From Lysobacter sp. FW306-1B-D06B (GTDB lineage: Bacteria; Pseudomonadota; Gammaproteobacteria; Xanthomonadales; Xanthomonadaceae), in the NCBI RefSeq assembly GCF_038446665.1, contig NZ_CP151802.1, positions 620,001 through 684,000 on the forward strand: a stretch of DNA of 64,000 bases, in the 5' to 3' direction. The notes beneath the pieces were generated by a model, which did no database searches, had not been told where the DNA came from, and saw only the letters and a program-made list of their open reading frames with translations. Below are positions 17,180 through 25,669 of the stretch, in pieces; the stretch's first letter is position 1; each line of letters opens with the position of its first letter. Made by a program: the position numbers and the translations under genes.

Positions 17180-18376
17180 ATGATGCAATGCAAGCGCCGC
17201 CCGATGGCGGCGGTGATTCTGTGCGCGCTTTCCATGCCGGTGTTCGCGGCCGATCCGGTCGGCCACGATCCGGCGCAGTCGGCCGTGCTGGCGGCTACGC
17301 CCGTGCACGTGGTGCTGCTCAACACAACGCTGAAGAGCCAGGTCCCGTACCAGTACTACAGCGTGTCCGGCGATCCGACGCTGTACAACCCGATGTTCTA
17401 CAACGTGCCGCCCGGCATGAGCGCCGGACAGGCCGCAGCCGCAGGCGTGGCCGGTGGGCTGATCGCCGGCGTCCTGATCAACGCCTCGATGCAGGCCGCG
17501 GCGAAGAACCAGATCGAACCGGCGGACGCGATCCTTCGCGGCGGCGGGTGCAACCTCGACCAGGGCGCGGCGTTGAGCACGACGGTGGCCGATGCGGTGC
17601 GCGACACCGCTTGGGGCAAGGCCACCACGATCACGGCGCACACGCTGGCGCCGAAGCAGTCGATGGACAAGATCGTGGACAAGGAACAGCCGCGCTACGT
17701 GCTCAGTACGAGCTACAGCATGAGCTCGGATTTCTCGGCGATCGTGACCAGCGTCAGCGCGTCGGCCTACGCCGAGCAGTTGCCCGGATCACCGAAGAAC
17801 TGGCGCAAGAACCCGGCCTGGACCGACGACCTCGTCGTCGTGTCGGACCGAGTGGAGATCGCCCCCAAGACGCAGGCGGACATCGACGCCGCCATCGCCG
17901 AGGAGAACGCGCGCTACGAAGCGCTGAACGTGAACGAGTTGATCGTGAAGGCCAACGGCGGCGACCGCGTCGCCCGCGGCAAGGTCGCGCCGCTGGTGCA
18001 GGAGCACAAGCGCAAGCTGCGTGCGGCGGCGGCACCGGCCTGGACGCCGATCGACGAGGCCGTGCAGCGCAGCAGGATCTGGACGGCCGAAGGCTGCGCG
18101 CGACTGCACACCGCCATCGCCTCCAACGCCACCGAAATGCGCGGGCTGCTGGGCAACCTGTTCCGCGGCGAACTGCCGGCGCGCGTGACGGAGATGCCGA
18201 AGAACCCTCAGGTCGCGCCCGCCACGGGCGAGCGTCGCGTGCAGGCCGAGCCGATCGGCGTGTACCGCCTCACGCGTGCCGGCGACAACGTGAACCTCGC
18301 GTTCCGTTACTCCTGGCTGCCGGAGTCGGAGGAGAAAGAGGACGGCGGCGCGGGCGAAGCCGGCGCGAGTCGCTGA
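17180..18376 (+). CDS. secreted or envelope protein of unknown function
   Basis: 398 residues with a signal peptide ending in SMPVFAAD. A glycine/alanine-rich hydrophobic stretch (AAAAGVAGGLIAGVLINASMQAAA, residues about 78-100) could be a membrane segment or glycine-zipper. The rest is soluble, with YVLSTSYSMSSDFSAIVTSV and a C-terminal VYRLTRAGDNVNLAFRYSW strand region. ATG 17180 has AGGGGAA upstream and TATACT at 17131 is a likely -10 box. It stands alone between plsB and a convergent DUF465 gene. Glycine zippers occur in envelope lipoproteins, but I do not recognise the family. Confidence 0.7.
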   Translation: MMQCKRRPMAAVILCALSMPVFAADPVGHDPAQSAVLAATPVHVVLLNTTLKSQVPYQYYSVSGDPTLYNPMFYNVPPGMSAGQAAAAGVAGGLIAGVLINASMQAAAKNQIEPADAILRGGGCNLDQGAALSTTVADAVRDTAWGKATTITAHTLAPKQSMDKIVDKEQPRYVLSTSYSMSSDFSAIVTSVSASAYAEQLPGSPKNWRKNPAWTDDLVVVSDRVEIAPKTQADIDAAIAEENARYEALNVNELIVKANGGDRVARGKVAPLVQEHKRKLRAAAAPAWTPIDEAVQRSRIWTAEGCARLHTAIASNATEMRGLLGNLFRGELPARVTEMPKNPQVAPATGERRVQAEPIGVYRLTRAGDNVNLAFRYSWLPESEEKEDGGAGEAGASR

Positions 18377-18397
18377 CGTTCGACGACGGGTCGGCCC

Positions 18398-18607
18398 TCA
18401 GGCCGGCTCGTCGGGAATCAGCGCGCTTTCCAGCCGCGCGATGCAGTCCTTGAGCCAGAGCCTGCGCTTCTTCAGGCGCTTGATCGTGAGCTCATCCGCT
18501 TCCGGCGCCTGGACGAGCCGGTCGATGGCCGAATCCAGGTCGCGGTGTTCGAGCCGCAATTCGGCCAGCTGGCGTGCGAGCAAGGCGGGATCGTCACTTT
18601 CGATCAT
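18398..18607 (-). CDS. DUF465 (YdcH-like) small protein
   Basis: 69 residues, the standard DUF465 length. It is almost entirely helical: LAELRLEHRDLDSAIDRL followed by ELTIKRLKKRRLWLKDCIARLE, with the family-typical H-x2-L-D and LKKxRLxLKD signatures. It probably forms a short coiled-coil dimer; the biological role of the family is not established. It is divergent from ttcA, whose promoter lies 50-66 bases from the start. Confidence 0.88.
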   Translation of the reverse strand: MIESDDPALLARQLAELRLEHRDLDSAIDRLVQAPEADELTIKRLKKRRLWLKDCIARLESALIPDEPA

Positions 18608-18672
18608 GGTCGAAGCTTAACGCGGCGCCGGCACCAGCGTCACCGCGCCCCGGCCGGTAGAATGGCCGGTCC

Positions 18673-19584
18673 ATGAGCACCGTCCTGCCATTGCTGGAAC
18701 CCCAGCCGCACCTGCGCGCCCCGCAGCGCCGCGTGCATGAGAACCACAAGCTCGCCAAGCGCCTGCGCCACCAGGTCGGCCGCGCCATCGCCGACTTCGG
18801 CATGATCGAGGACGGCGACAAAGTCATGGTGTGCCTGTCCGGCGGCAAGGACAGCTACACCATGCTGGACATCCTCCTGCAGCTCCAGCAGAAGGCGCCG
18901 GTGAAGTTCGAACTGGTCGCGGTGAACCTGGACCAGAAGCAGCCCGATTTCCCCGAGCACGTGCTGCCGCAGTACCTGGAATCGATCGGCGTGGCGTACC
19001 ACGTCATCGAACAGGACACATACTCCGTCGTCACGCGCGTGGTGCCGGAAGGCAAGACGATGTGTTCGCTGTGCTCGCGCATGCGACGCGGCGCGCTCTA
19101 CACCTACGCGCAGGAGAACGGCTTCACCAAGATCGCGCTCGGCCACCACCGCGACGACATGGTGGCGACGTTCTTCCTCAACCTGTTCTTCCACGCCAAG
19201 CTCTCGGGCATGCCGCCCAAACTGCTCAGCGACGACGGCAAGCACGTCGTCATCCGCCCGCTGGCCTATGTGCGCGAGGACGACATCAGCGCCTACGCCG
19301 ACGCCAAGGGCTTCCCGATCATCCCCTGCAACCTGTGCGGCTCGCAGGAAAACCTGCAGCGCAAGCAGGTGAAGAAGATGATGGACGCCTGGGAACGCGA
19401 GACCCCCGGACGCATCGAGACCATCGCGCGTGCGCTGGGCGACATCCGCCCCTCGCAGTTGAGCGATCCGAAGCTGTTCGACTTCCTCGCGCTCGGCCGC
19501 CACGGCGACGCGCCGCTGCCCGATGCGCATGCGTGGCTGGCGGGTGATCCGCGGGAATCGGCAATGGAGAATGGGGAATCGTAG
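18673..19584 (+). CDS. ttcA: tRNA 2-thiocytidine(32) synthetase TtcA
   Basis: 303 residues; a cytoplasmic iron-sulphur enzyme that thiolates C32 of certain tRNAs using ATP. The PP-loop is SGGKDS at residues 56-61. The CxxC pairs are Cys131/Cys134 (CSLC) and Cys219/Cys222 (CNLC), and LGHHRDDM is the conserved ATP-site segment. A TAGAAT box at 18658-18663 sits nine bases from the ATG, so the message should have almost no leader. The last residues ([10 protein letters not shown]) are encoded by the left arm of an intergenic repeat, not by conserved TtcA sequence. Confidence 0.94.
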   Translation: MSTVLPLLEPQPHLRAPQRRVHENHKLAKRLRHQVGRAIADFGMIEDGDKVMVCLSGGKDSYTMLDILLQLQQKAPVKFELVAVNLDQKQPDFPEHVLPQYLESIGVAYHVIEQDTYSVVTRVVPEGKTMCSLCSRMRRGALYTYAQENGFTKIALGHHRDDMVATFFLNLFFHAKLSGMPPKLLSDDGKHVVIRPLAYVREDDISAYADAKGFPIIPCNLCGSQENLQRKQVKKMMDAWERETPGRIETIARALGDIRPSQLSDPKLFDFLALGRHGDAPLPDAHAWLAGDPRESAMENGES

Positions 19585-19653
19585 AAGCCAAGCCTCCGCC
19601 CCTGCCTCACGCCGTTTCGATTCCCGATTCCCGATTCTCCATTCCCTATTCCC
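19553..19653. repeat. GGGAATCGG-type inverted repeat overlapping the ttcA end
   Basis: A 29-base arm (19553-19581) is repeated in inverted orientation at 19618-19653 with about three differences; the right arm carries an extra CGATTCC unit. The units are variations of GATTCCCGATTCTCCATTCC. The left arm forms the last codons of ttcA, whose TAG follows immediately; the right arm ends eleven bases before the rdgC ATG. It can fold into a large hairpin between the two genes. Confidence 0.8.
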
Positions 19654-19663
19654 GGCCTCCTGA

Positions 19664-20569
19664 ATGTTCTTCCGCAACCTGACGCTGTTCCGCTTCCCCA
19701 CCACCACCAAGTTCGACGATCTGGAAAGCGGCCTGGGCGAATGCCAGCTCAAGCCGGTCGGCCCGCTGGAACTGTCCAGCCGCGGCTTCATCTCGCCCTT
19801 CGGACGGGGTTCCGAGGAGATGCTGCACAACCGCAGCGACGCGACCTGGCTCGCCGTGGGCGGCGAAGACAAGATCCTGCCGGGCTCGGTCGTCAACGAC
19901 ATGCTCAACAAGAAGCTGTCGGAAATCGAGGCGAAGGAAGGCCGCAAGCCCGGCGGCAAGACGCGCAAGCGCATCAAGGACGAACTCATCACCGACCTGC
20001 TGCCGCGCGCGTTCGTGAAGCCCAGCCGCACCGATGCGCTTATCGACATGGGCCTGGGCGTGGTCGCGGTGGATACCTCCAGCCGCAAGTCCGGCGAAAA
20101 CGTCGTCAGCGAGATCCGCCGCGCGCTGGGCAGCTTCCCCGCGCTGCCGCTCAATGCCGAAGTCGCGCCGCGTTCGGTGCTGACCGGATGGGTCGCCGGC
20201 GAACCGCTGCCGGAAGGCCTGTCGCTGGGTGACGAGTGCGAACTGCGCGATCCCATCGACCAGGGCGCCGTGGTGAAGGTGCAGCGCATGGAGCTGCAGA
20301 GCGACGAGATCGCCAAGCACCTGGAATCGGGCAAGCAGGTCACGCGCCTGGCGCTGAATCTGGACGATCACGTTTCCTTCGTGCTCGGCGAGGATCTGAT
20401 CGTGCGCAAGTTCAAGCTGCTCGACGGCGCGGTGGACGAGCTGGAATCGACCGAGCGCGACGACCTGCGTGCCGAGCTCGACGCGCGCTTCATCCTGATG
20501 GCCGGCGAGTTCCGCCGCCTGTTCACGGTGCTGGAAGGCGCGCTGAAGCTGTCGAAGGCGGACGCCTGA
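19664..20569 (+). CDS. rdgC: recombination-associated protein RdgC
   Basis: 301 residues, the usual RdgC size. The conserved start FFRNLTLFRF, the segments SRGFISPFG, KRIKDELITDLLPRAF and GLGVVAVDTSSRKSGENVVSEIR, and the C-terminal LARF-like DARFILMAGEFRRLFTVLEGAL identify it. RdgC forms a ring-shaped dimer on duplex DNA and limits RecA access to ends and forks. It is downstream of ttcA, separated by an inverted repeat. ATG 19664 has CTCCTGA before it and no strong ribosome-binding site. Confidence 0.94.
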   Translation: MFFRNLTLFRFPTTTKFDDLESGLGECQLKPVGPLELSSRGFISPFGRGSEEMLHNRSDATWLAVGGEDKILPGSVVNDMLNKKLSEIEAKEGRKPGGKTRKRIKDELITDLLPRAFVKPSRTDALIDMGLGVVAVDTSSRKSGENVVSEIRRALGSFPALPLNAEVAPRSVLTGWVAGEPLPEGLSLGDECELRDPIDQGAVVKVQRMELQSDEIAKHLESGKQVTRLALNLDDHVSFVLGEDLIVRKFKLLDGAVDELESTERDDLRAELDARFILMAGEFRRLFTVLEGALKLSKADA

Positions 20570-20715
20570 TGCATCCGGCGCCGGGACGCCCGGCGCCACG
20601 CTTCGCAGACGGGTTCGGCGCGAGACGGCGCAGCGGCATCCACTCTGTCGATCTTTTGATGCGAGCTGCGTCGGCGATGCAGCACATCGTCATGCAGCGC
20701 CGCTAAGATCGTCCC

Positions 20716-21522
20716 ATGCCGTCTCCGCTGCGCCCCCTCGCCCGCCTGTTCGCCCCCGCGCCGCGCACGCTCGAGCGCGAGACGCTGGAAGTGGAGTTGC
20801 CGGATGGACGCAGCGTCCCTTTGCAACGCGTGCGCGATCCGCGCGCACGGCGCATGAAGCTCTCGGTCGATGAGCGCGGCGCGCGCCTGACGGTGCCGAT
20901 GCGCGCCAGCCTCGCCACCGCCGACCGTTTCGTCGCGCAGCACGTCGACTGGCTCGCCGCGCAGCTGGAGCGCTTCACCCTCGACGATGTTCCGTCGCTG
21001 GAACCGGGCATCACGACGCAGCTTCCCTTGCGCGGCGCGCTGCACGACGTGCACTGGCAGGCGGGGCGCTTCACGCGACTGGATCGCGCCGGCGACGGCG
21101 ACGACGCACTCGTCTTCACGCACCCCGCGCGCGCCGGCGACACCGCGCTGCGCCGTGCCGTTCGCGACTTCTACGAAGCGCAGGCCCGCGCCGACGTCGG
21201 CCGTTGGATGCCGCGCTACCTGCCGTCGCTGCCGCGCGCGCCGCGACGCGTGACGTTCAAGATCATGTCGTCGCAGTGGGGCTCGCTCGCGCCCGACGGC
21301 TCGATGGCGCTGGACCTGTCGCTGGTGCTGGCCCGGCCGAGCGCGTTCGAATACGTGCTCGTACACGAGCTTTGCCATCTGATCCGCGCCGACCATTCGC
21401 GTTCGTTCTGGCGCGAGGTCGAAGCGCGTTGCCCGCTGTGGCGCGAGGAACGCGATTACTTCCATTCCGAAGGCCGGCGATTGAAGGCGACGCTGCGGGC
21501 GTTGTGCGGGAAAGCGGCGTAG
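20716..21522 (+). CDS. YgjP-like M48/DUF45-type metallopeptidase
   Basis: 268 residues. The zinc site is VHELCHLIRADHS (HExxH as HELCH) followed 10 residues later by FWREVE providing the third ligand region. Before it are SSQWGSLAPDGSMALD and the YVLVHE strand, the standard WXXC/S-N-like YgjP arrangement, and the N-terminal VPLQRVRDPRARRMKLSVDE matches the substrate-like start of this family. Cytoplasmic; some family members act as UTP pyrophosphatase-associated or unknown peptidases, so the substrate is left open. A TAAGAT box at 20704-20709, six bases before the ATG, implies a leaderless mRNA. Confidence 0.85.
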   Translation: MPSPLRPLARLFAPAPRTLERETLEVELPDGRSVPLQRVRDPRARRMKLSVDERGARLTVPMRASLATADRFVAQHVDWLAAQLERFTLDDVPSLEPGITTQLPLRGALHDVHWQAGRFTRLDRAGDGDDALVFTHPARAGDTALRRAVRDFYEAQARADVGRWMPRYLPSLPRAPRRVTFKIMSSQWGSLAPDGSMALDLSLVLARPSAFEYVLVHELCHLIRADHSRSFWREVEARCPLWREERDYFHSEGRRLKATLRALCGKAA

Positions 21523-21556
21523 GTTTCATCAGGCGGGACCTCGCACCACGCGGAGG

Positions 21557-21690
21557 TTCCCGTCATCCCGGCGAAGGCCGGGACCCAGGCCGCCACGTTG
21601 TCCAACGTTCCAACGCGTCCTGCCATTCCAGCGGGAGCGCCATCACTCCGCCGCCCCTCACCCCAACCCCTCTCCCCTCGGGAGAGGGGC
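21557..21690. repeat. intergenic REP copy plus CCCCTCTCCC/GGGAGAGGGG hairpin
   Basis: From 21557 runs GTCATCCCGGCGAAGGCCGGGAC, a palindromic copy of the REP family. At 21668-21690 CCCCTCTCCC and GGGAGAGGGG form a ten-base-pair stem with a three-base loop, preceded by CCCTCACCCCAA, a fragment of the second repeat family (see 58388 and 58774). The hairpin ends exactly at the stop of the convergent hydrolase gene and may terminate transcripts from both sides. Confidence 0.75.
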
Positions 21691-21691
21691 T

Positions 21692-22591
21692 TCAGATCGC
21701 AGTGACGAAGAAATCCCCGATCACCTCCGCCACCCGCTCCGGCTGCTCCATGTGCAGGTGGTGGCCGCCCTCGATGACGACGAGTTCGCCGCGCGGCAGC
21801 AGGCCGGCGCGTTCGCGGCGCAGCGGTTCGGGCAGGTAGGGCTGGGCGGGGTCGGCGAAGATCACGCGCGTGGGGCATTCGATGCCGGCGACGAGATCGC
21901 GGATCTGCGGCTCGGTCATGCGTTGCATCGTCGGCAATGTCAGGCGGGGGTCGCTCGACCACCTGAAGCCGCCTTCCACCGGAACCACGCCGCGCTCGAC
22001 CAGCAGGCGCGCCGCGTCCAGTTGCAGGCGACTGCCAACCTGCGCACCGGCCGCCATGCGCGCGCGCGCCGCGATGGCGAGGTCGGGAAACACGCGCAGC
22101 GACTTGCCGCGCAGCGCGCGCGTCTCGGCGATGGCATCGCGCAGGCGCACGACGGTGCGCTCGGGCACTTCGGCCAGCGCGCCGAGTGCTTCGATCGCCA
22201 CCAGCCGTTCCACGCGTTGCGGGCATGCCGCGGCGACGAGGCTGGAGATGCCCGCACCCATCGAATGGCCCAGCAGGTTGAATCGCTCCCAGCCCAGCGC
22301 ATCGGCGATGTCGAGCACCGAATTCACCGCGCCGGCGAAGGAATAGTCCGCGCCCGGCGCCAGATGCGCGCTGGCACCGTGGCCCGGAAGGTCGGGCGCG
22401 ACGAGTTCGATGCCGTGCAGGTGCTGCGCCAAGGGCACGAAGCTGGCGGCGTTGTCGAGCCAGCCGTGCAGCGCGATCACGCGCGGCAGGTCGTCGCGCG
22501 CATCGCCGTCGCGACGAAGGACGCCGCGCAGGCCACGGATGCAGCCCAACGGCGTGTCGACGCCGAACTCCTGCAATTCGCGCGCGCGCAT
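21692..22591 (-). CDS. alpha/beta hydrolase
   Basis: 299 residues of the alpha/beta hydrolase fold. IALHGWLDNAASF is the oxyanion-hole strand HGW, LLGHSMGAGISS carries the nucleophile elbow G-H-S-M-G, and VVIEGGHHLHMEQPERV provides the catalytic His; the acid is probably the Asp of VIFADPAQPYL. It resembles the MhpC/BphD-like serine hydrolases; substrate unknown. Its ATG shares one base with the hemH stop (TGATG), so it is translated as the second gene of a hemH operon. Confidence 0.88.
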   Translation of the reverse strand: MRARELQEFGVDTPLGCIRGLRGVLRRDGDARDDLPRVIALHGWLDNAASFVPLAQHLHGIELVAPDLPGHGASAHLAPGADYSFAGAVNSVLDIADALGWERFNLLGHSMGAGISSLVAAACPQRVERLVAIEALGALAEVPERTVVRLRDAIAETRALRGKSLRVFPDLAIAARARMAAGAQVGSRLQLDAARLLVERGVVPVEGGFRWSSDPRLTLPTMQRMTEPQIRDLVAGIECPTRVIFADPAQPYLPEPLRRERAGLLPRGELVVIEGGHHLHMEQPERVAEVIGDFFVTAI

Positions 22592-23619
22592 CAGGTCCAC
22601 CGTTCCAGTTCCGCGCGGGCGATGTCGGCCAGGGCCTGTGCGTGCGGGCGCGTGTCGTTGAGGCAGGGGATGTAGCGCAGCGTGCCGCCGTGCGCGGCGA
22701 AGTCTTCGGCCAGCATCATCGCCACTTCTTCCAGTGTTTCGATGCAATCCACGGCGAAGCCCGGCGCGACCACGTCCACCTGGCGCACGCCGCGCGCGGC
22801 CAGCGCGTGCAACGTGGCTTGGGTGCTCGGCTCCAGCCATCGGTCGCGGCCGAAGCGCGACTGGTAGCTCAGCGTCCACGCATCGTCGGCGAGGCCCAGG
22901 CGCTGCGCGATCGCGCGCGCACCCGCTTCGCACTGGCGTGCGTACGGATCGCCGGCATCGACCAGCCGCTGCGGCAGTCCGTGGAAAGAGAAAAGGAGAT
23001 GGTCGCCGGCGCCGTGCTGCTGGCGATGGGCGGCGATGGAATCGGCCATGGCGGCGAGCCAGCCCGCATCGACGTGATAATCCTGGATCATGCGCGTGGG
23101 CAGCTGCGTCTCGCGCGCGAGCACGTCGCCCACCGAGGCCGTCGTCGTCGTCGAGTACTGCGGATACAGCGGCAGCACCAGCGCGCGTCGCACGCCGGCC
23201 TCGCGCAGCTGGCGCAGGCGCGCGGCCAGCGAGGGCGAGCCGTAGCGCATGGCGTCGATCACGCGAACCTGCGGCCATTCGTTCTGCACGGCCCAGGCCA
23301 GGCGCCGCGTGTACACCGCCAGCGGGGAGCCGCCGTCTTCGCCGCGCATCCAGATGCTGGCGTATTTCTCCGACACGACCTTCGAGCGCAGCGGCAGCAC
23401 CGCCAGGTGCAGCAGCGGCAGCCACAGCCAGCGCGGCAGGCCGACCACGCGGCGATCGCTCAGGAACTCGCCCAGATACCGGCGCACGGCCCCGGGCGTC
23501 GGCGCGTCGGGCGTGCCGAGGTTGACCAGAATGAGCGCGGTGTCCGGCGCCTGGCCGGTCGGAACGGGGATGGCGCCGTCGGGTGCGGCGTCGCTGCTGG
23601 CGTGGGCGGGCATGCGCAT
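22591..23619 (-). CDS. hemH: ferrochelatase
   Basis: 342 residues; inserts ferrous iron into protoporphyrin IX, the last step of heme synthesis, at the cytoplasmic side of the membrane. Diagnostic segments are TALILVNLGTPDAP, YLGEFLSDRRVV, SEKYASIW, PLYPQYSTTTTASV, FSFHGLPQRLV with the catalytic His, and APGFAVDCIETLEE with the conserved Glu. ATG 23619 was taken because the family start lies just before DTALI; ATG 23649 has an AGGA sequence before it and is an alternative. It is followed by a coupled alpha/beta hydrolase. Confidence 0.93.
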   Translation of the reverse strand: MRMPAHASSDAAPDGAIPVPTGQAPDTALILVNLGTPDAPTPGAVRRYLGEFLSDRRVVGLPRWLWLPLLHLAVLPLRSKVVSEKYASIWMRGEDGGSPLAVYTRRLAWAVQNEWPQVRVIDAMRYGSPSLAARLRQLREAGVRRALVLPLYPQYSTTTTASVGDVLARETQLPTRMIQDYHVDAGWLAAMADSIAAHRQQHGAGDHLLFSFHGLPQRLVDAGDPYARQCEAGARAIAQRLGLADDAWTLSYQSRFGRDRWLEPSTQATLHALAARGVRQVDVVAPGFAVDCIETLEEVAMMLAEDFAAHGGTLRYIPCLNDTRPHAQALADIARAELERWT

Positions 23620-23896
23620 AGGATGACAGCAGCGCTCGCCTGCGCGCATCACATCCTGCGCGGGATCGTGCGGCGAACGGCCTTCGTCACACCGCCACCG
23701 CGGCGCGAATCGACACGATCGGCACGCCGGGCTGATCAGCATAGGCGAGCAGAACGCACTTCCGGCGCTTGACGTGCGCGTCGGTTCGGTGAGGATTCAT
23801 TGCTGTATCACTAGCCTGAACCGACTGCCTTGCCGGCGGTCGAACACTCGAACATCCCTCGCTGCTTCACTCGTCGAGTCTTCACTGGAGTCCGCC

Positions 23897-24778
23897 ATGT
23901 CCCGCCTGCCGCGCCTGCTTGTCCTGTCGCTTGCCCTCAGTGTCGCCACCGCCGCGGTCGCCGGCCCACAGGAAGACGAGCGCGCGCGTCAGGCCGTGCG
24001 GGTGCTGACCGACATCCAGCAGATTCCGGAGTCCGGCATTCCCGACAAGCTGCTCGACGAAGCGCGCGGGATCGTGGTTGTGCCCGATGCGCTGAAGATC
24101 GGCCTGGTGCTTGGCGGTCGTCGCGGCCACGGCCTGCTCTCGGTGAAGAACCCCGACGGCACCTGGTCGAACCCGAGCTTCGTGAAACTCACCGGCGGCA
24201 GCATCGGCTTCCAGGCCGGCGTGCAGTCGGCCGACATCGTGCTGGTGTTCCGCAGCGACCGCGGGCTGGATTCCATCGTCAACGGCAAGGTGACCCTCGG
24301 CGCGGACGCCGGCGTGGCCGCAGGTCCCGTGGGCCGCAATGCCAGCACCGCGACCGACGGCCAGCTCAAGGCCGAGATCTGGTCGTGGTCGCGCGCGCGC
24401 GGCCTGTTCGCCGGCATCGCGCTGGATGGCGCCGTGCTGTCGATCGACGATACCGCCAATGAGTCGGTCTACGGCCAGGACACCACGCCGCGCATGATCT
24501 TCGAAGGCCGCGCCAATGGGCAGCCGTCCACGGCCGTCGTCGATTTCCGCGACCGCCTGGAAGAGGCCAGCAACATCGCCCGCACCGCGCGCACCAACGC
24601 GGACGCCGATGAACGCGCCCGCACCTCCGCGCCGCGCCCGGCCCCCAAGACCACCGAAAACCGCGCACCTTCCGGTGCCGCCTCCACGACCCCGATGGCC
24701 CCGGCGCAGCCCGCGACGAAACAGCCTTCGGCGTTCGAGACCGTGGAAAGCCCGGTTCAGGCCGAGCCGCTGCCGTAA
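23897..24778 (+). CDS. SYLF (Ysc84/DUF500) lipid-binding domain protein
   Basis: 293 residues with a signal peptide ending in VATAAVAG. The SYLF domain covers about residues 30-210: IPDKLLDEARGIVVVPDALK, GLVLGGRRGHGLLSVKN, GSIGFQAGVQSADIVLVF, VTLGADAGVAAGPVGRNAS, IWSWSRARGLFAGIALDGAVLS. SYLF domains bind phosphoinositides in eukaryotes; the bacterial role is unclear, probably at the outer membrane or periplasm. The C-terminal 70 residues are Ala/Pro/Thr-rich and disordered. ATG 23897 has GGAG at seven-base spacing. Confidence 0.9.
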   Translation: MSRLPRLLVLSLALSVATAAVAGPQEDERARQAVRVLTDIQQIPESGIPDKLLDEARGIVVVPDALKIGLVLGGRRGHGLLSVKNPDGTWSNPSFVKLTGGSIGFQAGVQSADIVLVFRSDRGLDSIVNGKVTLGADAGVAAGPVGRNASTATDGQLKAEIWSWSRARGLFAGIALDGAVLSIDDTANESVYGQDTTPRMIFEGRANGQPSTAVVDFRDRLEEASNIARTARTNADADERARTSAPRPAPKTTENRAPSGAASTTPMAPAQPATKQPSAFETVESPVQAEPLP

Positions 24779-24883
24779 TGGGCGTGCGCCCGTCACGCTC
24801 CTGACGCTGCGCATGCACGACCATGACAGCGCCTGCCATGGCGCTGCGGTATCCTGAACATCCATTTCTGGCGGACATTCCTC

Positions 24884-25117
24884 ATGGGCGGTTTGAGTCT
24901 TTGGCACTGGCTGATCGTGCTGGTGATCGTGGTGCTGGTGTTCGGCACCAAGCGCCTGGGCAACGTCGGCAAGGACCTCGGCGAGGCCGTGAAGGGCTTC
25001 AAGAAGGGCATGCGCGACGAGGACGAGGACAAGCCCTCGGCGCAGCTGCGCGATGAGCGTCGCGACGAGACCAAGTCCAGCGAAACCAGCAAGCAGGACG
25101 ACCGCACCCCGCGCTGA
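24884..25117 (+). CDS. tatA: Sec-independent translocase subunit TatA
   Basis: 77 residues. The N-terminal membrane helix [16 protein letters not shown] is followed by the [24 protein letters not shown] amphipathic helix and a charged tail, the classical TatA form. It multimerises to let folded twin-arginine substrates through the inner membrane. It is the first gene of tatA-tatB-tatC with an RDD gene behind. TatE-like function is not excluded from sequence alone, but the operon argues for TatA. Confidence 0.95.
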   Translation: MGGLSLWHWLIVLVIVVLVFGTKRLGNVGKDLGEAVKGFKKGMRDEDEDKPSAQLRDERRDETKSSETSKQDDRTPR

Positions 25118-25147
25118 CGCGGTGCGGCGTCCACTGCGTCCTCGGCC

Positions 25148-25669
25148 ATGTTCGACATCGGGTTTTCCGAGATCTTCGTCATCGCGATCGTGGCCCTGCT
25201 CGTGCTGGGCCCCGAGCGCCTGCCCAAGGCCGCGCGCTTCGCCGGCCTGTGGGTGCGGCGCGCGCGCGCGCAGTGGTATTCGGTGAAGTCCGAGCTGGAG
25301 AACGAGCTGGCGGCCGAGGAACTCAAGCGCAGCCTGCGCGAGACGCAGGACTCGCTGCGCGAGGCCCAGCAGGAACTCAACGCCGGCATCGACGAGGCGC
25401 GCAACCGCATCAAGCGCGAGCAGGAAGACCTGCAGCGCGAGCTGGACGCGCTCGATCGCGACGTGCGCGATACCGCACCGGCCGAGCCCGTCGAAATCGA
25501 GGAACGCCCGCTGGCCTCCGCCACCGATCCGGCGCTGCAGCCGCCCGAACCGGCTCCGGTCGACACGGCGTTGCACGAAATCCGACCGCTTCCGGTGGAA
25601 ACCGACTCCGAGCCCGTGCCGGTCCGCCCCGCCCCGTCCGCCGCCGATGACGGGGCGCAGCGCCGATGA
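25148..25669 (+). CDS. tatB: Sec-independent translocase subunit TatB
   Basis: 173 residues. MFDIGFSEIFVIAIVALLVLGPERLPKAAR shows the conserved Glu of the membrane segment and the GPERLP hinge that separates TatB from TatA. A long amphipathic and coiled-coil region (residues about 45-110, ELENELAAEELKRSLRETQ) is followed by a Pro/Glu-rich tail. TatB and TatC form the signal-peptide receptor. Its stop overlaps the tatC ATG by four bases. Confidence 0.94.
   Translation: MFDIGFSEIFVIAIVALLVLGPERLPKAARFAGLWVRRARAQWYSVKSELENELAAEELKRSLRETQDSLREAQQELNAGIDEARNRIKREQEDLQRELDALDRDVRDTAPAEPVEIEERPLASATDPALQPPEPAPVDTALHEIRPLPVETDSEPVPVRPAPSAADDGAQRR

Noticed and set aside
14105-17641. Long open frame on the strand opposite plsB
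   Set aside because: GC-rich coding DNA with strong third-position bias leaves long antisense frames open. This one is Arg/His/Ala-rich, lacks any domain motif, and sits opposite an unmistakable PlsB.
22592-23425. Extended upstream reading of the alpha/beta hydrolase into hemH
   Set aside because: The extra N-terminus is the shadow of hemH; the ATG coupled to the hemH stop begins the conserved hydrolase.
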